This document shows positions 35,745-45,005 of a DNA stretch of 64,000 bases, piece by piece. Below the pieces are notes generated by a model. That model searched no databases and was not told the origin of the DNA. It saw only the letters and a program-made list of their open reading frames with translations. Every line of letters begins with the position of its first letter. Positions within the stretch are counted from its first letter, which is position 1. The position numbers and the translations under genes were made by a program. This stretch comes from Martinezella tropici (GTDB taxonomy: Bacteria; Pseudomonadota; Alphaproteobacteria; Rhizobiales; Rhizobiaceae), in contig NZ_VNIP01000012.1 in assembly GCF_008370325.1 (NCBI RefSeq), forward strand, positions 33,290 to 97,289, given 5' to 3'.

Positions 35745-37223
35745 TCAGGTCGACAGATGCACGAGCGATTGCGCGTCGGCCTCCTCCCTCTTGAGAATTC
35801 CGGCGGAGCGTCCCTGGCGCATCACCAGGATGCGGTCGGACATGCCGAGGACCTCATCTATTTCGGATGAGATCATGATCACGGTGCCGCCTTCGGCGGC
35901 GAAGTCGCAGATGATGCGGTAGATTTCGCGCTTGGCGCCGACATCGACGCCGCGCGTCGGCTCGTCGAGCAGCAGCACTTTCGGTTTGCGCAGGAACCAC
36001 TTGCCAAGGACGACCTTCTGCTGATTGCCGCCGGAAAGGCCCGAGACGGGCATGCTGTCGCGCGCCGCCTTGATACCGAAGCGCTTGATCATGTCCTGGC
36101 TGGCGCTGGCTTCGGCCCGGCGATCCATCGAGAAACGCGGGCTCATTTCCGGCAGGCTGGCAAGGCAGATATTGTTGCGCACGCTGTCGATCAGGTTGAG
36201 ACCGGTCAGCTTGCGATCTTCGGTGACGAAGGCGATACCTTGCCGCATGGCCTCGGCCGGCTTGCGCACGGTGATGGGTGCGCCGGCGAGCTTGATCTGG
36301 CCGTGGTTTATGGCATCGACGCCGAAGATGCAGTTGAAGATCTCGGTTCGGCCGGATCCCATGAGGCCGTAGATGCCGAAAATCTCACCCTTGTGAGCGG
36401 TGAACGAGATATCGTTGACCTTGCCTTCCGCGGTGAGGCCGGCGACTTCCAGGCCGGGGGTCGCCGTCGGCACGTTGGTCTTGATGTATTCCTCGCCCAA
36501 CTCGCGGCCGACGATCATGCGGATGAGGCCGGGGCGGTCTATGTCAGTGAGCGTACCGCTGCCGACATAGGAACCATCGCGGAAGGCTGTGTAGGAATCG
36601 GCGATCTGGAAGATTTCGGACAGGCGGTGCGAGACGTAGACGACGCCTTTGCCATCCGCCTTCAGCCGCTCGATGGTGGCAAACAGCTGCTGTGCTTCCT
36701 TCTCGCCGATCGCCGAAGTGGGCTCATCCATGAAGATCACCTCGGCATCGTGGCTGAGTGCCTTGGCGATCTCGACCAGCTGAACCTGGGCGACCGAGAG
36801 GTTCATCATGAATTGCGTGGCGCGGATGTTGAACTGTAACCGGTCGAGCAGCGCCTGCGCATTGCGGTTCATCGTCTTGAAGTCGATACCGCCGAAACGA
36901 GCGGACGGCTCGCGGCCGAGATAGATGTTCTCCGCAACGGTCATATGCGGGATGGGGCTGAGTTCCTGTTCAATGATGGCAATGCCGGCGGCAAGCGCTT
37001 CTGCGGGGCTTGCATAATCGACGTCCTTGCCCCGGCGGCGGATGGAGCCGGCATCGCGCTTGTGAATACCCATCAGGATCTTGAGGAAAGTCGACTTGCC
37101 GGCACCATTGCCGCCGCACAGGGCGTGGACAGAGCCAGGACGCAACTGAAAGCGCCCATCGCGCAACGCGGCGACGCCGCCAAAGGACTTTTTCAGCCCC
37201 TCTACTTCAAGCAGGAATTCCAC
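35745..37223 (-). CDS. Double-domain sugar ABC transporter ATPase, RbsA-like
   Basis: The protein of about 492 residues has two fused ATPase domains, as in CUT2 importers. Domain 1 has Walker A GGNGAGKST, a signature region NLSVAQVQLVEIAKAL and Walker B VIFMDEPTS. Domain 2 has the usual degenerate P-loop GLMGSGRTE, then the signature LSGGNQQKVVLGKW and LLLDEPTRGVDVGAK. The first G in Walker A is GGNGAGKS where most ATPases have GENGAGKS. GTG 37223 is preferred over the longer frame to 37319, since GGAGGAG lies about 5 nt upstream and the extra 32 residues are not ATPase-like. Confidence 0.92.
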   Translation of the reverse strand: MEFLLEVEGLKKSFGGVAALRDGRFQLRPGSVHALCGGNGAGKSTFLKILMGIHKRDAGSIRRRGKDVDYASPAEALAAGIAIIEQELSPIPHMTVAENIYLGREPSARFGGIDFKTMNRNAQALLDRLQFNIRATQFMMNLSVAQVQLVEIAKALSHDAEVIFMDEPTSAIGEKEAQQLFATIERLKADGKGVVYVSHRLSEIFQIADSYTAFRDGSYVGSGTLTDIDRPGLIRMIVGRELGEEYIKTNVPTATPGLEVAGLTAEGKVNDISFTAHKGEIFGIYGLMGSGRTEIFNCIFGVDAINHGQIKLAGAPITVRKPAEAMRQGIAFVTEDRKLTGLNLIDSVRNNICLASLPEMSPRFSMDRRAEASASQDMIKRFGIKAARDSMPVSGLSGGNQQKVVLGKWFLRKPKVLLLDEPTRGVDVGAKREIYRIICDFAAEGGTVIMISSEIDEVLGMSDRILVMRQGRSAGILKREEADAQSLVHLST

Positions 37224-37636
37224 TTTCTCCTCCGCACTCCCGATGCCGGAACAAGCTCTAATGAGATCGTCGATCGTTGCCAGCACCAATGTTGACAATA
37301 TTCGATGTGCTTTCGACAAATGTCAATACGATGACGACGAATTCATATAGGGAAGGTATCGCGCATGGACGCCGATGAAGCGTCCTCTCTTGAGGCGTAC
37401 TTTAGGTAGTCGTTGTAAGTATCTGTAAATAAGCAATATAAATTGGATACGATCTCAAGAGGATTGCCGCAATGAGCAGCTTGGAGTGTGCCGTTGCGAT
37501 GGGAATAGCGGCGCAAGTAGCCTGCCTAGACCACGGCGATTGTGCAAAAAAGTTGGTTGTGGGCGCGGTGAATCTGCTTAATCTTGAGATGCAGGGCAGT
37601 CCCAGGTGACATCGTTGGCGACGGAGTAAGACAGAG
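37224..37636. other. 413-nt divergent intergenic region
   Basis: This gap between the ABC operon (minus) and the FMN reductase gene (plus) holds the promoter noted separately at 37297-37326. The rest is AT-rich around 37390-37450 and I see no additional gene or repeat. Confidence 0.5.
37297..37326 (-). promoter_or_regulatory. Candidate sigma-70-type promoter of the polyol ABC operon
   Basis: On the minus strand a perfect TTGACA (from TGTCAA at 37321-37326) is followed after 18 nt by AATATT (37297-37302), a 4-of-6 match to the -10 hexamer. Transcription would begin about 65 nt before the GTG of the ATPase gene. A second TTGACA lies on the plus strand at 37292-37297, so the site also has partial dyad symmetry. 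Confidence 0.4.
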
Positions 37637-38221
37637 ATGCATCCATCGAAAATCACCATCCTGTCATGCAGCATGGATCCGGAAAGCAGGAGCCGCCGGA
37701 TCGCTTGTGGAGCGGAAAGCCTGTTGCGGGAGAGGCGGTCCGAGGTTGAGTTTATCGATCTTCAGGATATCGAGTTGCCGGCATTCGACAATTTGAACTG
37801 CTATGGGCATCCTTCATACGACAGACTTTATCGTGCAATTCGCGATGCGGATGGCGTGCTGCTTGCCGTACCCATTTACAATTGGTCAGTGGGAAGCGCT
37901 GCCAAGAACCTGATCGAACTTACCGGCGCGACAGGTGCGGGCGGTCGAAAATCCGCCTGGTTCGACAAGATCGTCACTTTCGTCTGCTCCGGTGGGCTTC
38001 CCCACAGCTATATGGCTTACGGAAATCTGGCGATGTCGCTGATGCTCGATTTCAAATGCGTGATCAATCCCTACGTCGTTTATGCGACGGAGAGAGACTG
38101 GATCGATGGTGCCAACCTGTCCGACGAGCTTGCAGCAAGGCTGCGAAAGACGGTCGAGGTCAAGCTGGAACTTGTATCGCGTCTCCGAGGCAGAGGTTAT
38201 GCTTCCGATTGGGAGATCTAA
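37637..38221 (+). CDS. NADPH-dependent FMN reductase family protein
   Basis: The 194-residue flavodoxin-fold protein has the N-terminal phosphate-binding strand ITILSCSMDPESRSRR. The usual GS-x-R-x-x-S pattern is modified here. It also has the second flavin loop LLAVPIYNWSVGSAAKNLIEL and a third loop after TFVCSGGLPHSYM, so it fits the NADPH-dependent FMN reductase / NADPH:quinone reductase family. The substrate is unknown. It is a single plus-strand gene upstream of the ABC fragment and the GntR operon. The start ATG is preceded by ACAGAG, a weak ribosome-binding site. Confidence 0.82.
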   Translation: MHPSKITILSCSMDPESRSRRIACGAESLLRERRSEVEFIDLQDIELPAFDNLNCYGHPSYDRLYRAIRDADGVLLAVPIYNWSVGSAAKNLIELTGATGAGGRKSAWFDKIVTFVCSGGLPHSYMAYGNLAMSLMLDFKCVINPYVVYATERDWIDGANLSDELAARLRKTVEVKLELVSRLRGRGYASDWEI

Positions 38222-38234
38222 GGCGACCGGCCCG

Positions 38235-38477
38235 TCAAAGGAAACTCGCTTCAAACAGCTCGCGCGTGTAAGCGTCATGGGTCGCGCGGGCCTGTATGTC
38301 CGCCCTCGTGAGCTCGTCCAAGAACCGGCCGCCCTTCATGATCAGGACTCGGTCGCACATATGGCCGATGACCGCGAGCAGATTGAGTTCTTGTTGGCGT
38401 CCAGGAGAGCGATCTCGTTCGGGGTCCATCTGTTGAGTGTGAGTGGCTCGGAGTCGACCGAGTGCGTTCTCAGCCAA
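38235..38477 (-). pseudogene. C-terminal remnant of a peptide/sugar ABC transporter ATPase
   Basis: The open frame of 80 codons has only the end of an ABC ATPase. AVIGHMCDRVLIMKGGRFLDEL is followed by the typical oligopeptide-type ending with DAYTRELFEASF, but it has no Walker A or signature motif. Upstream of AVIGH the expected ELNLTYLFISHDL segment is shortened to ELNLL, so there is an internal deletion. The remainder of the open frame does not resemble an ATPase. It is best read as a gene fragment left between two unrelated plus-strand genes. Confidence 0.7.
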
Positions 38478-38494
38478 GCGTTGCCGTAATCGTT

Positions 38495-38549
38495 GTCCGA
38501 CATGTCGGACTACTATATACGTATTATGTCACACATATGTCGTATTATG
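38495..38549. promoter_or_regulatory. gntR promoter with palindromic operator
   Basis: A perfect 16-bp palindrome GTCCGACATGTCGGAC (38495-38510) sits between a TTGTCC element (38493-38498) and a TATATA element (38514-38519). It is followed by TATTATGTCA (38522-38531) and a second GTATTATG copy (38542-38549). TATTATGTCA recurs exactly before the next operon (39361-39370), which suggests autoregulation by the GntR protein encoded downstream. Confidence 0.55.
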
Positions 38550-38620
38550 ATTATCGAAGATCGGCAGGCTTGGCACGACCGGGCGGATCAATTGGCGGCA
38601 ACCAAATTGGGGGATCAGGA

Positions 38621-39328
38621 ATGACGACGATGAGTCGGGGGCGACAAAGGCTGGCGCAGCAGGTGATCGATCAGCTGCGAGCGCAGATCGAAACGGGCAA
38701 ATTGAAAGTGGGGGATCAATTGCCGACGGAGCCGCAGTTGGAGGCGGCGTTTGGTGTCAGCCGTACCGTCGTGCGCGAAGCAATTGCCGATCTGCGCGCC
38801 GCCGGGCTCGTCAAGCCGATTCAGGGCAAGGGCGTCTTCGTTGCGGAGCTGACGGAACGCGGCGGGCTGACACTGACGCCGGTTGAGATCAAAAGCATCC
38901 CGGAAACCCTTGAATTGCTGGAGTTTCGCATGGCGGCAGAGGGGGAGGCGGCGGCGATTGCCGCTTACCGGAGAACTGCCGGGCAGGAAGCGGCGATCGC
39001 TGCGGCCAATCGAAAGATGGCGATGCTGATCGATCAGGGGCTGCCAACGGTCGAGGCGGATTATGAATTCCATATGGCCATAGCCGCGGCCACAAACAAT
39101 CGATTCTATGTCGATGTTCTCAGGCATTTCGGTGCCCGCACGATCCCAAGAGGCCAGTTCCCAACGCTGCCGGAAGCCAATGATCGCGCTTATCTGGAGA
39201 AGGTTCATGCCGAACATGTCGAGATCCTGATGGCCATTGCGGATCAGGATCCTGAACGTGCGCGCCAGGCGATGAGGGCGCATATGATGGCCAGTCAACG
39301 GCGTTATCGCTTCCTTGCCGAGCAGTAA
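38621..39328 (+). CDS. GntR/FCD (FadR-subfamily) transcriptional regulator
   Basis: This 235-residue regulator has an N-terminal winged helix (about residues 10-75), with LKVGDQLPTEPQLEAAFGVSRT, VVREAIADLRAAGLV and GKGVFV. An all-helical FCD ligand domain follows (about 90-230), with the metal-binding pattern D..FH (DYEFHMAI), then H..EH (KVHAEHVEI) and AMRAHM. ATG 38621 and ATG 38630 are both possible; the AGGA at 38617 suits the second better. It probably represses the sugar-acid operon that follows in response to an acid intermediate, since its promoter and that of the operon share the same site. Confidence 0.92.
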   Translation: MTTMSRGRQRLAQQVIDQLRAQIETGKLKVGDQLPTEPQLEAAFGVSRTVVREAIADLRAAGLVKPIQGKGVFVAELTERGGLTLTPVEIKSIPETLELLEFRMAAEGEAAAIAAYRRTAGQEAAIAAANRKMAMLIDQGLPTVEADYEFHMAIAAATNNRFYVDVLRHFGARTIPRGQFPTLPEANDRAYLEKVHAEHVEILMAIADQDPERARQAMRAHMMASQRRYRFLAEQ

Positions 39329-39360
39329 CAGCAATAGGGCTCGACTCCTCACAAAAGTCA

Positions 39361-39378
39361 TATTATGTCATATGACAT
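39361..39378. promoter_or_regulatory. Candidate GntR operator before the sugar-acid operon
   Basis: The 14-bp perfect palindrome ATGTCATATGACAT (39365-39378) begins within TATTATGTCA (39361-39370), a 10-mer that is also present upstream of gntR at 38522-38531. It lies about 20-35 nt before the start of the next gene, where a bound repressor would block transcription. Confidence 0.6.
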
Positions 39379-39398
39379 CATGACGCGAACGGGAGACA

Positions 39399-40379
<981 letters not shown>

Positions 40380-40417
40380 ACCTTGTTGCTTCAATTGAAC
40401 TAAGACAGGATTCCACG

Positions 40418-41320
40418 ATGAACCCGATTGAGCTGAAAAAGGCAGTTGGCAGCGGTCTGCTGTCGTTCCCGGTCACGCATTTCGATCAGAACCTGACGTT
40501 CGACGAGACGAAGTACCGCAGTCATATCGAATGGCTGGAGGGCTTCGACGCCGCAGTGCTCTTCGCCGCCGGCGGAACGGGCGAGTTCTTTTCTCTCAAC
40601 CCCTCGGAAATCCCGCAGGTCGTGCGCGCCGCCAAGGCTTCGGCCGGCAAGACGCCGATCATCTCGGGAGCGGGTTACGGAACGTCGCTTGCCATCGAAA
40701 TCGCGAAAGCCGCGGAAAAGGCCGGCGCCGACGGCCTGCTGCTTCTGCCGCCATACCTCATGTTTTCCGAGCAGGCGGGCCTGATCGCCCATGTAAAGGC
40801 GGTCTGCCAGTCCGTCGGTATCGGCGTCATCGTCTACAATCGCGACAATGCGGTGCTCAGCGCCGAGAGTTTGGCTCGGCTTGCCGATGATTGCCCCAAT
40901 CTTATCGGTTACAAGGATGGGGTCGGCGACGTCGACAAGGTGATCGAAATCACCACGACCCTCAAGGATCGTCTGGTCTATGTCGGCGGCATGCCGACAC
41001 ATGAGGTCTACGCCCAGGCCTATTTCGCGGCAGGTGTCACAACCTATTCCTCCGCGGTCTTCAATTTCGTACCCGCTCTGGCGCAGCGCTTCTATGCCGC
41101 GCTGCGCACCGGAGACCAGGCAACGGTCGACCATATTCTCCGGAGCTTTTTCTTCCCGCTGGTAACCCTGCGCAACCGTAAGAAGGGTTACGCAGTCTCC
41201 ATCATCAAGGCGGGCCTGCGTATCGTCGGCAAGGATCCAGGCCCGGTCCGGCCACCTTTGACGGATCTGACGTCCGAGGAAATGGCTGTTCTGGAAAAGA
41301 TCGTCGCGTCAGCGGGGTGA
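40418..41320 (+). CDS. kdgD: 5-dehydro-4-deoxyglucarate dehydratase-like protein (DapA superfamily)
   Basis: This 300-residue TIM-barrel of the DHDPS superfamily has the KdgD-specific segments AAGGTGEFFSL (about residues 50-60), VIVYNRDN with the catalytic Tyr, and IGYKDGVGD with the Schiff-base Lys. KdgD dehydrates and decarboxylates 5-keto-4-deoxyglucarate to 2-oxoglutarate semialdehyde in D-glucarate, galactarate or galacturonate oxidation. The ATG at 40418 has AGGA 8 nt upstream. It follows the UxuA-like gene by 38 nt and precedes the lactonase-like gene by 95 nt, so the three form a sugar-acid operon. Confidence 0.9.
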   Translation: MNPIELKKAVGSGLLSFPVTHFDQNLTFDETKYRSHIEWLEGFDAAVLFAAGGTGEFFSLNPSEIPQVVRAAKASAGKTPIISGAGYGTSLAIEIAKAAEKAGADGLLLLPPYLMFSEQAGLIAHVKAVCQSVGIGVIVYNRDNAVLSAESLARLADDCPNLIGYKDGVGDVDKVIEITTTLKDRLVYVGGMPTHEVYAQAYFAAGVTTYSSAVFNFVPALAQRFYAALRTGDQATVDHILRSFFFPLVTLRNRKKGYAVSIIKAGLRIVGKDPGPVRPPLTDLTSEEMAVLEKIVASAG

Positions 41321-41415
41321 GGATGGCCAGGACTTGAGCAATCGTTTGCGATAACGAGGATCCATATTGGAGGGAGGAGACGCGTGACACAGATATCCTT
41401 GGGATTGCCGCATCG

Positions 41416-42519
41416 GTGCAGGCAATGACGGCGATGTTCTCAGGTGCCGGCAGCGCTTCTGCAGGGACATTCGTTTATGTTTCGGCAGCGACGGCCGGAG
41501 CGATCGACACTTACAGCATGGACGCGAAAACCGGGGCGCTGCAGCAGGTTTCGACCTTCGATGCGGGCAAGATGGTCATGCCGATGACCGTCAGCGCCGA
41601 CAAGAAGCATCTCTATGCCGTTATCCGTTCGCAGCCGTATCGCGTGCTGACGCTGGCGATCGATCCTGCGACCGGCAAACTCAGCCAGGAAGCCGTCGCC
41701 GCCTTGCCCGACAGCATGCCGTACGTCTCCACCGATCCGTCGGGCCGCTTGTTGTTCACCGCGTCTTATGGCGGCAACAAGATCGCCGTATCGCCGATCG
41801 GCAGGGATGGGCTTGTGACCGATGGCGCCCGGCAGATGATCCTTACCGGCCGCAACGCGCACTCGATCGTAAGCGACCGGACCGGCAGATATGTCTTCGC
41901 AACCAATCTCGGTTCCGACGTCGTGCTGCAATTCGTGCTCAATCCACAGACCGGCATGCTGGAGGCGAACAATCCGCCGAAGGTCGCGACGAAGCCAGGC
42001 TTCGGCCCGCGCCACATCATCGTCTCGCCGGATAATAAATCCGTCTACGTTCTGACGGAATTGATGGGCCACGTCATCCAATACGCTCTCGATGCAGCCA
42101 AAGGCACGTTGAGCGAAGTCGAAAGCGTGAAATCCGTTCCTGACGATGCCGGGCTTTTCCCGGGCATTGCCCCGCCAGCTCCGGCGGATGACGGCAAGCC
42201 AAGGGTGTGGGCTGCCGATATCGGCATCACGCCGAATGGCAAGTTTCTCTATACGACCGAGCGAACCACCAGCAGGATCGCGCTCTTCCAAGTGGCCGCA
42301 GGCGATGGAAAGCTGACTTACGTCACGAATTATCCGACCGAGCAGCAGCCGCGCGGCATTCGCATCGATCCATCGGGCCGCTTCCTTATCGCCTCCGGCG
42401 AGAAATCCGACAAGCTGTCGGTCTATGCCATCGACCAGGAAAGCGGTGCGCTCGCTCCGGTTGGCCGATATCCGGTCAATGCCGGCGCCAACTGGATCGA
42501 GATCGTGACATTGCCTTGA
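41416..42519 (+). CDS. Beta-propeller lactonase-family protein, probably exported
   Basis: This roughly 367-residue protein has repeated beta-propeller blades in which YxxxxDxxTGxL units recur (DAKTGALQQV, DPATGKLSQE, NPQTGMLEAN, DQESGALAPV). It belongs to the 6-phosphogluconolactonase / YbhE-type seven-bladed family. The N-terminal SGAGSASAGTFVYVS resembles a signal-peptide cleavage region, so it may act in the periplasm on aldono- or aldarolactones. The start is unclear: GTG 41416 has no good ribosome-binding site, while a strong GGAGGGAGGAGA is followed by GTG 41384 in another frame. A small indel in the signal region is possible. Confidence 0.78.
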   Translation: MQAMTAMFSGAGSASAGTFVYVSAATAGAIDTYSMDAKTGALQQVSTFDAGKMVMPMTVSADKKHLYAVIRSQPYRVLTLAIDPATGKLSQEAVAALPDSMPYVSTDPSGRLLFTASYGGNKIAVSPIGRDGLVTDGARQMILTGRNAHSIVSDRTGRYVFATNLGSDVVLQFVLNPQTGMLEANNPPKVATKPGFGPRHIIVSPDNKSVYVLTELMGHVIQYALDAAKGTLSEVESVKSVPDDAGLFPGIAPPAPADDGKPRVWAADIGITPNGKFLYTTERTTSRIALFQVAAGDGKLTYVTNYPTEQQPRGIRIDPSGRFLIASGEKSDKLSVYAIDQESGALAPVGRYPVNAGANWIEIVTLP

Positions 42520-42558
42520 AGCGTAGCCTTGTGCTGCAAACGCCAAGCGCTGACTTCG

Positions 42559-44658
42559 TTATTCGGCCTTGGCGACCATCCCCGCGAGCAGGCTTTCCAC
42601 CTCGGAAGAGGGAAGGGGCCGGGCAAACAGATAGCCCTGGAGAAGCTCGCATCCGGCACCTTCGAGGAAGCGGGCCTGTTCTTCGGTCTCCACGCCTTCG
42701 GCCACGACTTCCAGTTCGAGCGTTCGGCCGAGCGACACGATGGCGGAGGTAATTGCCATATCGCCGGGCTTGTCCGGAATATCGGTAATGAACGACCTGT
42801 CGATCTTCAATCGGGAAAGCGGAAAGCGCCTGAGGGCGCTGAGGCTCGAATATCCGGTACCGAAATCGTCGATCGCGAGACTGACGCCCAGCGTCTTCAG
42901 TTCAAGCATGCGCTCTATTGCTCCCTCGATGTCGCGCATGATCAAACTCTCCGTCAGTTCGAGCTCGAGCCATCGCGGATCGAGACCCGCCGTCTGCAGT
43001 GCCGACGCAACCTGGTTTGTCAGCGAGCTCTCCAGAAATTGCCGGGCCGACACATTCACGCCGATACGCAGCTCTGGCAGGCCGCGATCCCGCCATGCTC
43101 TGGCCTGCTGACAGGCTTTACGCAAAACGATTTCACCGAGTGGGACGATAAGCCCCGTTTCCTCGGCCAGGGGAATAAAGGCTCCGGGAAGCAACAATCC
43201 CTCGGAAGGATGCTGCCACCGCACCAGGGCTTCGACGCCGATCACCCTGCCGCTGCGGATCTCCTTTTGTGGCTGGTAATGCAGCACGAATTCATCCCGT
43301 TCCACGGCGCGCCGCAGCTCTTCGATGCGGATCAGCTTGTTGCGGGCATCTTCCGCCATCGCCGGTGTGAACAGTCGAATGGAGTTGCGCCCCGCTTCCT
43401 TGGCGCGATAGAGCGCCATATCGGCGCTTGCAAACAGGTCCGAGGCGGTTTCGCCGTGCTCCATGGCGCATGCCACACCGATGCTGCAGCCGACGCGGAT
43501 TTCGACGCCGTCGATCGTCAACGGTTTGGATATGTCCTTGAGAATGGCGGTGAGCCTCTCGTATATGGAGTCTGAGGATTCCTCCAGGACGATGATGAAT
43601 TCATCACCGCCAATCCTCGCAACGATGCCGCGGCGGCCGACTTGGGCCGATATGCGCTGCGCCACCGCCATCAGCAATTCGTCTCCGGCGGCATGACCGA
43701 GTGTGTCGTTCACCAGCTTGAAATTATCCAGGTCGACAAAGGCAACCGCCAGCGGCTTTTGCTTGCGCGAGGCTTTTTCCAGAAGGGCGCTGAGCTTGCG
43801 GTCGAGCAGCATGCGATTGGGCAGGCCGGTGAGGGCATCGTGCTCGGCCAGATAGGCAATATGGGCGATGTCCCGATGGCGATCGATAGCGATCCCAACC
43901 GTTTGCGCTATGCCTGCGAGGAATTCCATGAGCCCCGCTTCGTCGCCGTCGGTCTTCTCCGTTACCAGCGCCCCGTGTCTGCCGCCATCCCGCGAGAAGA
44001 TCGGAAATTCCAAAGTGTCGCCGGCCAAGGATTCGGGTTGCTCGCTATCGAGAACAAAGTCGATCTGCCGGCCGTCGAGCAGCCGCTCGAGGAGGGATCG
44101 GGCATCCTTCAGAAGGTCGTCAAGATCGACGCCTCGCGCCACATCCTGCAGGAGTTTCGTCTGCGCACTCATCAATTCTTCGGCGCGCTTGCGAGCGGAG
44201 ATATCGCGGGAGGCTCCGACGACACCGATGATGTTGCCGTTTCTATCCCGCAGCGGTACGCGCGACATCATTAGCCAGCCTTCGCCCTTGAGGCGCCGCT
44301 CTTCCACGCCGAGATCGGCTTCGCCCGTTTCCATGACCTGACGCTCGACTTCCTCGATCTTATGCGCGTCGGCCATCGGGTGAATTTCGGCGTCGGTGAG
44401 GCCGATCAGTTCAGCGACATGCGTAAAGCCGTTGTTGAGAACGATAGCCTGGTTGGCGAAGAGGAAACGGCCGTCTCTATCCTTGGCATAGATATAGTCG
44501 GGCACGTAGTTGATCATCGCTTCGAGCCATTCGTAACGCTCGGTGAGCGATAGATGCTGAGCCCGGAGCAATTCGAGCAGCTCGCGGACGTGCCGGTCAT
44601 CATCGTTTGCATCTGTATTCGCTGACTTCGACGATCTACCCGGCCGCTGTGTCATCAA
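42559..44658 (-). CDS. PAS-GGDEF-EAL c-di-GMP signalling protein
   Basis: This 699-residue cytoplasmic protein begins with a PAS domain (about residues 40-165, including YIYAKDRDGRFLFANQA). A short GAF-like region lies around 170-265. A GGDEF domain carries an intact IGGDEF near residue 350, and an EAL domain starts near residue 473 (VEALVRW) with IDDFGTGYSSL and AEGVETEEQ present. The R-x-x-D inhibitory site before GGDEF is absent. Both enzymatic domains retain key motifs, so the protein could make or degrade c-di-GMP depending on the PAS signal. It converges with the lactonase-like gene and has no obvious partner gene. Confidence 0.93.
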   Translation of the reverse strand: MMTQRPGRSSKSANTDANDDDRHVRELLELLRAQHLSLTERYEWLEAMINYVPDYIYAKDRDGRFLFANQAIVLNNGFTHVAELIGLTDAEIHPMADAHKIEEVERQVMETGEADLGVEERRLKGEGWLMMSRVPLRDRNGNIIGVVGASRDISARKRAEELMSAQTKLLQDVARGVDLDDLLKDARSLLERLLDGRQIDFVLDSEQPESLAGDTLEFPIFSRDGGRHGALVTEKTDGDEAGLMEFLAGIAQTVGIAIDRHRDIAHIAYLAEHDALTGLPNRMLLDRKLSALLEKASRKQKPLAVAFVDLDNFKLVNDTLGHAAGDELLMAVAQRISAQVGRRGIVARIGGDEFIIVLEESSDSIYERLTAILKDISKPLTIDGVEIRVGCSIGVACAMEHGETASDLFASADMALYRAKEAGRNSIRLFTPAMAEDARNKLIRIEELRRAVERDEFVLHYQPQKEIRSGRVIGVEALVRWQHPSEGLLLPGAFIPLAEETGLIVPLGEIVLRKACQQARAWRDRGLPELRIGVNVSARQFLESSLTNQVASALQTAGLDPRWLELELTESLIMRDIEGAIERMLELKTLGVSLAIDDFGTGYSSLSALRRFPLSRLKIDRSFITDIPDKPGDMAITSAIVSLGRTLELEVVAEGVETEEQARFLEGAGCELLQGYLFARPLPSSEVESLLAGMVAKAE

Positions 44659-45005
44659 TGTTCTCTCACGTGGTGAACGGACAATAGAGGCAAGCAGTTA
44701 TGTAACCATGAAAAACGGATGGGCCATTTTGGCCGTCATAAACGAAAGCGTAAAGGCATATTTATCGGAGCTTTGACCAGGAGAACCAGGCCAGCTGAGC
44801 ATTCATGCGGTGATGAAACGTCGCCCGATCGGAGCGGTGCGCACGCCATGGCATGATACCGTCTGTTGTAATTAGAATTTCGTTCCGGTTGCCGCGCCGG
44901 ATGCCGATCATATTGAGCTTCAGGCGTGGTGATCGCCTTGCGGAGTAGGGACGAAAACCCTAAAGCGGAGGCGGAAGAAATACAGGATTCGCAAGGATAA
45001 AGGGC
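44659..45005. other. 347-nt divergent intergenic region
   Basis: This gap contains the promoters of the PAS-GGDEF-EAL gene (minus) and the EamA gene (plus). I see no gene, hairpin of note or repeat. A long minus-strand open frame crosses it but is the shadow of the EamA gene. Confidence 0.5.
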
